Source: Oscillospiraceae bacterium
GTDB taxonomy: Bacteria; Bacillota; Clostridia; Oscillospirales; Oscillospiraceae
Assembly (NCBI GenBank): GCA_017502285.1
Contig: JAFVVH010000026.1
Span: 1 to 44,159, forward strand
Length of the DNA stretch: 44,159 nt
Direction: 5' to 3'
A program made the translations under genes and the position numbers. How positions within the stretch are numbered: position 1 is the first letter of the stretch; every line of letters begins with the position of its first letter. Of the stretch, positions 33,829-42,830 are shown piece after piece. Under the pieces are notes generated by a model. The model did no database searches. It had not been told where the DNA came from and worked only from the letters and a program-made list of their open reading frames with translations.

Positions 33829-34861
33829 GGAGCTTTATTCGGATATGCTGACCGATTTTACCGCCCGCACCGGGATGGAGATCGCGGGGGGTGGTGACCT
33901 GTCTGCCCGCCTGTATGCCGCGGCGGCGCAGATCTATGGACTGTATGTGCAGGCGGACTGGGTCAACCGTCAGTGTTTTCCCCAGACGGCTCAGGGAGAG
34001 TATCTGGACCACCATGCCCAGCTGAGAGCGCTGGAACGCAAGGCGGCATCCCGCGCGCAGGGGACGGTGCGTTTCTATGGAGATGCAGCCAGTACAGTGG
34101 ACCGGGAAATTCCTGTGGGTACGGTCTGTATGACCCCGGGACTGGTTCGGTTCGCCACGACCTGGGACGGTGTGCTGGGTGCGGGCAAGAGCCATGTGGA
34201 CATCCCCGTGCAGGCGGTGGAGCCGGGGACCGCCGGCAACGTGATCGCGGGCAGTGTGCGCGTTCTGTCTGCCGCACCGGTAGGCATTACCGGCTGCACC
34301 AATCCTGAGGCTATGTCCGGCGGCGCGGACGCAGAGGGGGACGAGCAGCTGCGCAAGCGCATTCTGGATAGCTTTCTGCGCCTGCCCAACGGCGCGAACA
34401 GTGCCTTTTACGAGCAGGGTGCGCTGTCCTTTGACGAGGTGGTATCCGCGGTGGCGCTGCCCCGAAACCGGGGTGTGGGCACGGTGGACGTGGTGGTGGC
34501 TACCCGGCAGGGAGTACCGGATGGGGAACTGCTGAATCGGCTGAATGAATACTTCCGGGAGCGCAGAGAGATCGCAGTAGACGTGCAGGCCTGTGCGCCG
34601 CAGACGGTGAAGGTAAACGTTGCCGTCGGTGTCAAAAGCGCGGATATGACGCAGACAACAGCACGGGTGGAACAGGCGCTGCGGGAGTGGTTTACCGGTC
34701 AGCGCTTGGGTGAAGATGTGCTGCGTGCCAAGCTGGGCAGTATCGTATTTGCCGTGGATGGGGTGGAGAACTACGCCCTGAGCCAGCCTGCGGCGGATGT
34801 GGCGGTGGAAAAAGGCCGGCTGCCGGTGCTGGGTACGGTGACGGTGGAGGAAATGACATGA
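33815..34861 (+). CDS. Baseplate J-like wedge protein (XkdT)
   Basis: A 348-residue baseplate J family protein, linking sheath and baseplate periphery. Landmarks: NRQCFPQTAQGEYLDHHAQL, GTVRFYGDA, IPVQAVEPGTAGNVIAGSVRVL, the LPNGANSAFYEQGALS segment and PRNRGVGTVDVVVA. It is the usual length for XkdT. ATG 33815 with GGAGG 7 nt upstream, inside the previous gene. Confidence 0.9.
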   Translation: MKTVEELYSDMLTDFTARTGMEIAGGGDLSARLYAAAAQIYGLYVQADWVNRQCFPQTAQGEYLDHHAQLRALERKAASRAQGTVRFYGDAASTVDREIPVGTVCMTPGLVRFATTWDGVLGAGKSHVDIPVQAVEPGTAGNVIAGSVRVLSAAPVGITGCTNPEAMSGGADAEGDEQLRKRILDSFLRLPNGANSAFYEQGALSFDEVVSAVALPRNRGVGTVDVVVATRQGVPDGELLNRLNEYFRERREIAVDVQACAPQTVKVNVAVGVKSADMTQTTARVEQALREWFTGQRLGEDVLRAKLGSIVFAVDGVENYALSQPAADVAVEKGRLPVLGTVTVEEMT

Positions 34862-35424
34862 GCAACGCAGGCTATCTGAAAGAACTGCTGCGGCCACTGG
34901 GAGTCTATAAGCTAGAGGAGTCCTTTTTGGGTGCGGAACTGGACAGTCTAGGAAAAGCGTTGGATGGACTGCAGGAGCAGCTGGAGCAGGTGCAGCGGGA
35001 GATGTGTCTGGCCACGGCCCGGGATGAGGGGGTGGAGCGCATGGCGGCACTATTTTCCTGCAGACCCGTGACGCAAGATGTACAGCAGATGGCCGCTTCG
35101 CTGGCGGCGCTGGCCCGCATCGGCGGGGACAGCTTTACCCTCAAGGCCATCAACAGCACCATTGCGGGCTGCGGGCTCAATGCCAAGGTGTCGGAAGGGG
35201 ATGAGCCGGGTGTTGTTATGGTGCGCTTTCCCGATGTGGCCGGTGTTCCCGCGGGGTTTGAGCAGATGCGTGCCATCATTGAGGACATTCTGCCGGCCCA
35301 TCTGTTGGTGCAGTATCTGTTCTGGTATCAGACCTGGGGGGAACTCAATGACCGCGGGCTGACCTGGCAGGGCATTCACAACCAGAATCTGACTTGGGAA
35401 GCCTTTGAAACATTGGTAGAGTAA
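34858..35424 (+). CDS. Baseplate protein XkdU / gpI-like (DUF2313)
   Basis: A 188-residue protein. MSNAGYLKELLRPLGVYKLEESFLG begins a helix bundle; FEQMRAIIEDILPAHLLVQYLFWYQTWGEL is the DUF2313 hallmark. It ends with GLTWQGIHNQNLTWEAFETL, a repeat-like tail. In phages this protein is the attachment point for the fibre encoded next, but here a terminator follows at once. ATG overlaps the J stop. Confidence 0.85.
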   Translation: MSNAGYLKELLRPLGVYKLEESFLGAELDSLGKALDGLQEQLEQVQREMCLATARDEGVERMAALFSCRPVTQDVQQMAASLAALARIGGDSFTLKAINSTIAGCGLNAKVSEGDEPGVVMVRFPDVAGVPAGFEQMRAIIEDILPAHLLVQYLFWYQTWGELNDRGLTWQGIHNQNLTWEAFETLVE

Positions 35425-35425
35425 G

Positions 35426-35466
35426 AAAAAGCGTGTCCGGACGGAGTTGTCCGGACACGCTTTTTT
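35426..35466. terminator. Bidirectional terminator closing the phage cluster and hemW
   Basis: A-run, GCGTGTCCGG (35431-35440), 10-nt loop, CCGGACACGC (35451-35460), then six T. The T-run overlaps the hemW stop codon. Confidence 0.88.
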
Positions 35467-36670
35467 ATGTGATTTCACGTCGACGCAGCTTTGGCAGCAG
35501 AGTTTCCAGAGAGGATTCTTCCTGAACATCCATGAGTTCGCCGATGAGCTGGTTGGACAGAAGGAAGCCCTTTGGAGTCAGCCGCCAACGGCCGTTTTCC
35601 TGCACGGCCCAGCCGTGCTGCTCATAGGTCAGCATTTTTTGTTCAATGGGGTCGAAATTCATGAAAAAGCTGCGGCGGTACTCCCATTCCTCGATGCCGC
35701 GAGTGGTGCGCAGGCGAAGCATCAGGTATTCGCCGCAGCGCTCCCGGTCGGGGATCAGGTCGGAGGAGTCGATGATGTTTCCTCCGTGGAGCACCCCGTC
35801 CATATAACGGTCCAGATCGCGCACAAAGGAGTACCGCCTGCCGCCAAAGTCGGAGTGGGCACCGGGACCGAAGCCGATGTAGGGTCGGGTGAGCCAATAA
35901 CGCAGATTGTGCAGGGAGTGGCGGCCGTCCCGGGCGAAGTTGGAGATCTCATACTGGTGGTAGCCGGCCCGTTCCAGCCGGTCCACCGTCCACAGGTACA
36001 TATCCGCCTGCAGGTCGTCATCAGGGAGCGTTTCGCCCCCGGCCACCCGCCGGTGCAGGGGGGTGCCCTCCTCCACCTTCAGGCCGTAACAGGACAGGTG
36101 CTCCGGCTCCAAAGCCAGCACCTGCTCCACTGTCTGCTGCCAGCCGGCCATGTCCTGGCCGGGCAGACCGTTGATCAGGTCCAGACTGAGGTTACAAAGC
36201 TTTGCCTTGCGGGCGGCGGCAACGGCATCCTGGGTCTGCTGAAAATCGTGGGGGCGGTGGACGCAGCGCAAAAGCTCGTCACAGGCGGACTGCACGCCCA
36301 GAGACAGACGGTTGAAGCCCGCCTTTCGCAGGGCGGTCAGCAGCTTGGTATCCACGCTGTCCGGGTTGCCCTCCACCGTGATCTCGGCATCCTTGCGCAC
36401 CCGGAACTGCTTTTTGATCAGGGCAAGAAGTTCCTTAAGCCGCTTGGCACCGTAATAGCTGGGTGTGCCGCCGCCGAAATAGACGGTGTCCACCTCCATG
36501 TGCCGGGCCAAAGGTGCGGTTTCCCGAATGTGGGCCAGCAGAGCCTTTTGGTAGGAATCCATATCCTGTTCCCGGCCCGCCAGAGAATAGAAATCGCAGT
36601 AGTCACACTTGCTGCGGCAGAACGGGATATGGATGTAGATGCCCAGTTTGTCTTCCGGTTTCAAAGCCAT
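35465..36670 (-). CDS. hemW: Radical SAM heme chaperone HemW
   Basis: A 401-residue CPO-like radical SAM protein. Cysteines C18-x3-C22-x2-C25 (PFCRSKCDYCDF) bind the [4Fe-4S] cluster. Next are YFGGGTPSYYG, EGNPDSVD, NRLSLGVQS and DLINGLPGQ. The C-terminal HemN-like domain ends around LIGELMD. HemW binds and delivers heme; it is distinct from the oxidase HemN. ATG 36670 is chosen for GGGAGGG upstream and family length; the frame is open further but is shadow. Confidence 0.92.
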   Translation of the reverse strand: MALKPEDKLGIYIHIPFCRSKCDYCDFYSLAGREQDMDSYQKALLAHIRETAPLARHMEVDTVYFGGGTPSYYGAKRLKELLALIKKQFRVRKDAEITVEGNPDSVDTKLLTALRKAGFNRLSLGVQSACDELLRCVHRPHDFQQTQDAVAAARKAKLCNLSLDLINGLPGQDMAGWQQTVEQVLALEPEHLSCYGLKVEEGTPLHRRVAGGETLPDDDLQADMYLWTVDRLERAGYHQYEISNFARDGRHSLHNLRYWLTRPYIGFGPGAHSDFGGRRYSFVRDLDRYMDGVLHGGNIIDSSDLIPDRERCGEYLMLRLRTTRGIEEWEYRRSFFMNFDPIEQKMLTYEQHGWAVQENGRWRLTPKGFLLSNQLIGELMDVQEESSLETLLPKLRRREIT

Positions 36671-36698
36671 TGCCGACCCTCCCTTAACAGGTGGGTCT

Positions 36699-36727
36699 AT
36701 TATATCGAAAAAGCGGTGAAATTGCAA
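36699..36727 (-). promoter_or_regulatory. Sigma-A promoter of hemW
   Basis: On minus: TTGCAA (36727-36722), 17-nt spacer, TATAAT (36704-36699). The -35 is palindromic and is also the -35 of the plus-strand promoter. Confidence 0.75.
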
Positions 36728-36750
36728 AACCAATTCTTCGGGTGTATAAT
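36722..36750 (+). promoter_or_regulatory. Sigma-A promoter of the RluA-family gene
   Basis: TTGCAA (36722-36727), 17-nt spacer, TATAAT (36745-36750). It shares the whole -35 hexamer with the hemW promoter. Confidence 0.75.
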
Positions 36751-36779
36751 CAGAAAAAATGTGTCTGGGGGGTGGTTGC

Positions 36780-37685
36780 GTGGGGCGGGAACGTGTGCGT
36801 CGGCTGGAGCTGACAGTGACGGCGGATAATGTGGGTGCGCGGGTGGATACCCTGCTGCGCAAGCACCTGCAGCTGTCCGGTACGGTCATCCGCAGGATGA
36901 AGTGGCTGGAAGATGGAATTCTGGTGGATGGGGTGCGGGTCAATACCCGATTTGTCCCCCGGTTGGGGCAGGTGCTGTCCGTACGGCTGTCCGACCCCGA
37001 GCGGCTCAGTGGTGTGGTCCCGGCCCCCGGTGAACTGGACATCGTCTATGAGGATGAGGACATCATCGTGCTGAACAAGGCGGCCGGAGTATCGGTCCAT
37101 CCCGGGCCGGGACACTATGACGACACGCTGGGCAATTTTCTGGTGCATTATTACGAAAAAACAGGGCAGCAGGCGGATTTTCACCCGGTGCACCGGCTGG
37201 ACCGGGGCACTTCCGGTCTGTTGGTGGCGGCCAAGCACCCTCATGGGCAGGAGCGCCTGAAGCAGCAGCTGCACACACCGGACTTTTGCCGGGTATACCT
37301 TGCGGTGTGTGAAGGGATACCTCAACCACAGGCGGGGGTGGTGGATGCGCCTCTCGGACCGATGGAGGGTTCTCTTATGGCCCAGCGGGTCCGTCCGGAC
37401 GGAAAGCCGGCCCGGACACACTATCAGACCATACGCACGGTCGGGGGAAGTTCTCTGCTGCGGCTGGAGCTGGACACCGGGCGTACCCATCAAATTCGGG
37501 TGCATATGGCCCATATAGGCCATCCGTTGGTAGGGGATTTTCTCTACGGGACGGAGGATCACAGCCTGATCGCCCGCACAGCGCTTCATTCTTACATCCT
37601 GCGGTTTTGTCACCCTGTCACCGGGCGGGAGATGGAGTTCGTGCAGGATTTGCCGCAGGACATGGAACGGTTGTTGCGTGATTGA
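36780..37685 (+). CDS. RluA/RluD-family pseudouridine synthase
   Basis: A 301-residue enzyme isomerising uridines in rRNA or tRNA. An S4-type N-terminal RNA-binding domain (ARVDTLLRKHLQLSGTVIRRM) precedes the catalytic domain. The catalytic aspartate is D141 in HRLDRGTSGLL; RTHQIRVHMAHIGHPLVGDFLYG follows. The target (RluD-like 23S sites or others) cannot be set from sequence. GTG 36780 with GGGGGGTGG upstream is preferred; ATG 36759 is possible. Confidence 0.9.
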   Translation: MGRERVRRLELTVTADNVGARVDTLLRKHLQLSGTVIRRMKWLEDGILVDGVRVNTRFVPRLGQVLSVRLSDPERLSGVVPAPGELDIVYEDEDIIVLNKAAGVSVHPGPGHYDDTLGNFLVHYYEKTGQQADFHPVHRLDRGTSGLLVAAKHPHGQERLKQQLHTPDFCRVYLAVCEGIPQPQAGVVDAPLGPMEGSLMAQRVRPDGKPARTHYQTIRTVGGSSLLRLELDTGRTHQIRVHMAHIGHPLVGDFLYGTEDHSLIARTALHSYILRFCHPVTGREMEFVQDLPQDMERLLRD

Positions 37686-37710
37686 CTGTGATTTGAAAAG
37701 TTGCTATAAT
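37682..37710 (+). promoter_or_regulatory. Sigma-A promoter of glgP
   Basis: TTGACT (37682-37687), 17-nt spacer, TATAAT (37705-37710). The -35 overlaps the end of the preceding gene. Confidence 0.78.
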
Positions 37711-37770
37711 AAAAACTCACTTTTCCTCTTATAATAAGCGTATTCTCTTTTTGATTTTGGAGGGGTCTGT

Positions 37771-40188
37771 ATGCCCAACTACACAAAAAAGCAGCTTACG
37801 GAACTGATCGTGGGCAAGCTGCGCCGCAATTTCGGCCGCGAGGTAGAGAATGCCAGCCCTGTGCAGGTGTTCAAATGCTGCGCGCTGGTGCTGCGGGATA
37901 TTATGAACAACCATCAGATCGAGACGGCAGAGCGCACCCGGGATACTCAGGCCCGGCAGGTACACTACCTGTCACTGGAGTTCCTTATGGGCCGCTCGCT
38001 GATGAAGAATGCCTATAATCTGGGTCTGCTGGACACTCTGACCCGGGCGCTGGATGACATGGGCTTTGCCGCTGCCGATATTTTCGAGCTGGAGCCGGAC
38101 GCCGGCCTGGGCAACGGCGGTCTGGGCCGTCTGGCTGCATGCTATCTGGACTCCATGACCACCCTGGAGATCCCCGCCACCGGCTATTCCATCTGCTACG
38201 AGCTGGGCATCTTCAAGCAGAAGATTATCGACGGCCAGCAGGTGGAGCTGCCCGACAACTGGCTGGAAGCGGGAGAGGCATGGCTCATCACCAAGATGGA
38301 CGAGGCTCAGACCGTCCGTTTTGGCGGGAAGGTGGATGTGCACTGGGAGAACGGCCGCGCGGTGGTGGAGCACACCGACTATACCAGCGTGATGGCTGTG
38401 CCCAAGGACATGATCATTGCCGGCTACGGGACAGACCACACCAACACCCTGCGCCTGTGGGATGCCAAGTCCGCGCTGCCTGTGGATATGAAGTACTATT
38501 CCACCGGCGAGTACCTGAAGGCCGTGGAGCAGAAGGCCATGGCGGAGGTCATTGCCAAGGTGCTTTATCCTGCGGACGACCATTACGAGGGCAAGTCCCT
38601 GCGCCTGAAGCAGCAGTACTTCTTCGTTTCCGCCACGGTGCAGTCCATCTGTCGGGCCCACAAGGCCCAGTACGGCACCCTGCGCAACTTCCACCAGAAG
38701 CATGTTATTCAGATCAACGACACCCATCCTACGCTGGTCATACCGGAACTGATGCGTATTTTGCTGGATGAAGAGGGCTACGGCTGGGAGGAAGCGTGGC
38801 ACATTGTGTCCAACACGGTGTGCTACACCAACCACACCGTGCTGGCCGAGGCGCTGGAGACGTGGCCTCAGGACCTGATTCAAGTCCTGCTGCCCCGTAT
38901 CTGGATGCTCATTGTGGAGATCGCCAACCGCTATCAGGCCCATCTGGAGCAGGCCTTCCACGGCGACCAGAGCAAGGTGGCCAACATGGCCATTATCTGG
39001 GACGGCCGGGTGCGTATGGCCAACCTGTGCGTATGTGCCTGCCAGGCAGTAAATGGTGTGTCTGCCCTGCATTCTGACATTCTGAAAAAGGATGTGTTCC
39101 ACAACGCGTGGACGCTGACCCCCGACAAGTTCAAAAACGTCACCAACGGCATCGACCACCGCCGCTGGCTGTCCGAGATCAATCCCCGCCTTGACCGGCT
39201 CATCCGCAAGTGCACCGGAGGGGACGACTACCTGCTGCGGCCCGATGCCCTGCGTGGACTGGAACAGTACCGGGACGACAAGGCGGTGCTGGCCGAACTG
39301 GAGAAGATCAAGCAGGAGAACAAACGCAAGTTTGCCGGTTATCTGGCCCGGGAGACGGGCATCGTGCTCAACACCGATGCCATGTTTGACGTGCAGGTCA
39401 AGCGGCTGCATGAGTATAAGCGCCAGCTGCTCAACGTGCTGCACATCGTTTATCTCTATCAGCAGCTAAAGAACGACCGCTCTTTCCAGATGACCCCCAG
39501 AGTGTTCCTCTTTGGCGCCAAGTCTGCCCCCGGCTACTATGTGGCCAAGGAGATCATCCATTTGATCAATTCCCTGTCCGCCACCATCAATGCTGATCCC
39601 GTGTGCAAGGATAAGCTGCAGGTGGTGTTCCTTGAAAACTACCGGGTGTCCCTGGCGGAAAAGCTGATGCCCGCAAGCGAGCTGTCCGAGCAGATCTCCA
39701 CCGCCGGCAAGGAGGCCAGCGGCACCGGCAACATGAAGTTTATGATGAACGGCGCGCTGACCATCGGCACGCTGGACGGAGCCAACGTGGAGATGCACCA
39801 GCAGGTGGGAGACGACAATATCTTCCTGTTCGGCCTGACCGCCGATGAGGTGACCGAGAAAAAGCGTCAGGGCTATCAGGCCTATGAATATTATAACAAT
39901 GACCCCGTCCTGCGCGCGGTGCTGGACCAGATCGCCCAGGGCTTCGATGACGGCATTGCTTACGACCAGATCACCAACCGGCTGCTCTTCGGCGGGGACG
40001 AGTATATGCTGCTGGCCGATTTTGAAAGCTATCGTCAGGCACAGGAGCGGGCCGGGCAGACCTATCGGGACCGCAGGCTGTGGAACCAGATGGCGCTGAC
40101 CAACATTGCCCGGTCGGGTATCTTTGCTGCGGACCGTTCCATCCGGGACTATGCCCGGGACATCTGGTACGTGCCCACGAGAGAATAA
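37771..40188 (+). CDS. glgP: Glycogen/alpha-glucan phosphorylase
   Basis: An 805-residue GT35 enzyme releasing glucose-1-phosphate from glycogen. Landmarks: LSLEFLMGRSL, GNGGLGRLAACYLDS, VIQINDTHPTLVIPELMR, VKRLHEYKRQLLN and the PLP region KEASGTGNMKFMMNGALTIG at about residues 645-665. EASGTGNMK replaces the usual EASGTSNMK, a conservative change. ATG with GGAGGGG about 5 nt upstream. It is monocistronic, with its own promoter and terminator, and separate from the synthesis operon on the other strand. Confidence 0.96.
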   Translation: MPNYTKKQLTELIVGKLRRNFGREVENASPVQVFKCCALVLRDIMNNHQIETAERTRDTQARQVHYLSLEFLMGRSLMKNAYNLGLLDTLTRALDDMGFAAADIFELEPDAGLGNGGLGRLAACYLDSMTTLEIPATGYSICYELGIFKQKIIDGQQVELPDNWLEAGEAWLITKMDEAQTVRFGGKVDVHWENGRAVVEHTDYTSVMAVPKDMIIAGYGTDHTNTLRLWDAKSALPVDMKYYSTGEYLKAVEQKAMAEVIAKVLYPADDHYEGKSLRLKQQYFFVSATVQSICRAHKAQYGTLRNFHQKHVIQINDTHPTLVIPELMRILLDEEGYGWEEAWHIVSNTVCYTNHTVLAEALETWPQDLIQVLLPRIWMLIVEIANRYQAHLEQAFHGDQSKVANMAIIWDGRVRMANLCVCACQAVNGVSALHSDILKKDVFHNAWTLTPDKFKNVTNGIDHRRWLSEINPRLDRLIRKCTGGDDYLLRPDALRGLEQYRDDKAVLAELEKIKQENKRKFAGYLARETGIVLNTDAMFDVQVKRLHEYKRQLLNVLHIVYLYQQLKNDRSFQMTPRVFLFGAKSAPGYYVAKEIIHLINSLSATINADPVCKDKLQVVFLENYRVSLAEKLMPASELSEQISTAGKEASGTGNMKFMMNGALTIGTLDGANVEMHQQVGDDNIFLFGLTADEVTEKKRQGYQAYEYYNNDPVLRAVLDQIAQGFDDGIAYDQITNRLLFGGDEYMLLADFESYRQAQERAGQTYRDRRLWNQMALTNIARSGIFAADRSIRDYARDIWYVPTRE

Positions 40189-40194
40189 TGCGCC

Positions 40195-40229
40195 ATACAC
40201 CCGGAGGTTTCCTCCGGGTGTATATTTTT
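40195..40229 (+). terminator. Terminator of glgP
   Basis: 13-bp perfect stem ATACACCCGGAGG/CCTCCGGGTGTAT with a TTT loop, followed by ATTTTTC. Confidence 0.9.
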
Positions 40230-40230
40230 C

Positions 40231-40259
40231 TTGCATATTTTTGGGAAAAGGCATACAAT
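40231..40259 (+). promoter_or_regulatory. Sigma-A promoter of the PHP phosphatase gene
   Basis: TTGCAT (40231-40236), 17-nt spacer, TACAAT (40254-40259). Confidence 0.7.
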
Positions 40260-40292
40260 ATCCGTTGCGGAAAAAGCCGGGGAGGTGTGTGT

Positions 40293-41090
40293 ATGTTTCT
40301 GGCTGACTGCCACAATCACACACAGTGCTCCGCCGACTGTGAAGAATCCCTGCTGCGGGTGGTGGAACAGGCTGCCCGGGTGGGCCTTTCCATGGTGTGC
40401 ACCACCGACCATCTGGACCTGCTGGGCCGGTCGGGGAAGGTGCTGGACCACTGGGACTGGCAGCCCTGTGTGGAGCAACTGGAGCGGGCGCGCGCGCTGT
40501 GCCCCGAGGGATTAGAACTGTGCATGGGCATTGAGATCAACGTACCCCATCTGTTCCCGGAGCGTGCCCGGCAGCTGTTGAGCCAAGTGGAGCTTGATCT
40601 AGTGGTGGGCTCGGCCCACAACCTGCAAAAGGATGGGATGGACTTCTGCGAGTGGATCTATCCCGACGAGAGCCGCTGTTATGAGGCGCTGGATGACTAC
40701 TTTGACAGCCTGCTGGCTATGTCCGGGATGGAGGAAGTGGACGTGCTGGCCCATATCCCCTACACCCTGCGCTACATGAATGACCGGGACGGAAACCGGG
40801 TGACGCTGGACAGCTACTATGGCCGCATTGAGGTCATTCTCTCCAACCTGATCACCCGTGGCGCGGGCATGGAGCTGAACACCAATCGGGGCAGATCGGT
40901 GGATGACTATCGCCCCATTCTGGAGCGTTACCGCCGGCTGGGGGGCGAGATCGTCACCCTTGGCTCGGATGCCCATGTGGCCCAGGACATCGGAAGGGGC
41001 ATCCCGGAAGGAGTGCAGCTGCTCAGGGAGCTGGGCTTCCGCTATTACACCGTGTATCGCCGGCGCAAGCCGGAATTCATACCGCTTTGA
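40293..41090 (+). CDS. PHP-domain phosphatase, histidinol-phosphatase (HisK/HisJ) family
   Basis: A 265-residue PHP hydrolase. Metal ligands are evident in DCHNH (residues 5-9), TTDH, GIEIN, SAHN, LAHIPY and GSDAHV. The family includes the histidinol-phosphatase of histidine synthesis, but no other his gene is near, so another phosphoester is possible. ATG 40293 with GGAGGTG upstream. It is followed 22 nt later by rpiB and probably cotranscribed. Confidence 0.82.
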   Translation: MFLADCHNHTQCSADCEESLLRVVEQAARVGLSMVCTTDHLDLLGRSGKVLDHWDWQPCVEQLERARALCPEGLELCMGIEINVPHLFPERARQLLSQVELDLVVGSAHNLQKDGMDFCEWIYPDESRCYEALDDYFDSLLAMSGMEEVDVLAHIPYTLRYMNDRDGNRVTLDSYYGRIEVILSNLITRGAGMELNTNRGRSVDDYRPILERYRRLGGEIVTLGSDAHVAQDIGRGIPEGVQLLRELGFRYYTVYRRRKPEFIPL

Positions 41091-41112
41091 CAATAAAAGG
41101 AGGATAAATATA

Positions 41113-41550
41113 ATGAAAATCGCAATGGGCTCTGACCACGGAGGATATCTGCTCAAGGAGCATGTAAAGAAGTATCTGACCGAGCAGGGTCATGAGATCG
41201 TGGACTTTGGCTGTAACAGTCTGGAAAGCTGCGACTATCCCCAGTTTGGCGCCGCCGCTGCCCGTGCTGTGGCGGACGGCAGCTGTGAGCGGGGCATCGT
41301 CATCTGCACCAGCGGCATCGGTATTTCTATCTCTGCAAACAAGATCAAGGGCATCCGTTGCGCCCTGTGTTCCGAACCCCTGTCTGCCGAGATGACCCGC
41401 CGCCACAACAATGCCAATATGCTGGCTATGGGCGCGGGCATGACCGGTCCCAACATGGCCGAGCGGTTGGTGGATACCTTCCTGACCACCGAGTTTGAGG
41501 GCGGCCGCCATCAGCGCCGCGTGGACGGCATTTCTGCTCTAGAGGAGTAA
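41113..41550 (+). CDS. rpiB: Ribose-5-phosphate isomerase B
   Basis: A 145-residue enzyme interconverting ribose-5-phosphate and ribulose-5-phosphate in the pentose phosphate pathway. GSDHGGYLLKEH at the start, catalytic C65 in ICTSGIGISISANK and SEMTRRHNNANML-like segment (SAEMTRRHNNANML) match RpiB; allose- or galactose-6-phosphate isomerase is less likely. AAGGAGG before the ATG. Confidence 0.92.
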   Translation: MKIAMGSDHGGYLLKEHVKKYLTEQGHEIVDFGCNSLESCDYPQFGAAAARAVADGSCERGIVICTSGIGISISANKIKGIRCALCSEPLSAEMTRRHNNANMLAMGAGMTGPNMAERLVDTFLTTEFEGGRHQRRVDGISALEE

Positions 41551-41562
41551 AATACAAACGTA

Positions 41563-41599
41563 AAAAAGTCCTGTCTTCCAATGGAAGACAGGACTTTAA

Positions 41600-41600
<1 letters not shown>
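41563..41600. terminator. Bidirectional terminator between rpiB and dnaJ
   Basis: Near-perfect palindrome AAAGTCCTGTCTTCCA/TGGAAGACAGGACTTT with A and T runs. Confidence 0.9.
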
Positions 41601-42748
<1,148 letters not shown>

Positions 42749-42792
42749 ATCGCTTCACCAACTTCCGAAATCGGGAATGGAATACGCCACAC

Positions 42793-42813
42793 AGGCGGGG
42801 CAAAGCCCCGCCT
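42793..42813 (-). promoter_or_regulatory. Hairpin between dnaK and dnaJ
   Basis: AGGCGGGGC-AAA-GCCCCGCCT, a 9-bp GC-rich stem in the 82-nt intercistronic gap. No T-run follows on minus, so it is probably an attenuating or mRNA-processing element rather than a full terminator. Confidence 0.5.
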
Positions 42814-42830
42814 ATGTCAGCACTGTTACA

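Noticed and set aside
22526-35464. Attachment-site direct repeats flanking the phage-derived cluster
   Set aside because: By eye, the dacF-side gap and the hemW-side terminator share no repeat of useful length, and there is no integrase.
37730-37735. A second TATAAT upstream of glgP
   Set aside because: No -35 hexamer at suitable spacing; the TTGACT/TATAAT pair at 37682-37710 is far better.
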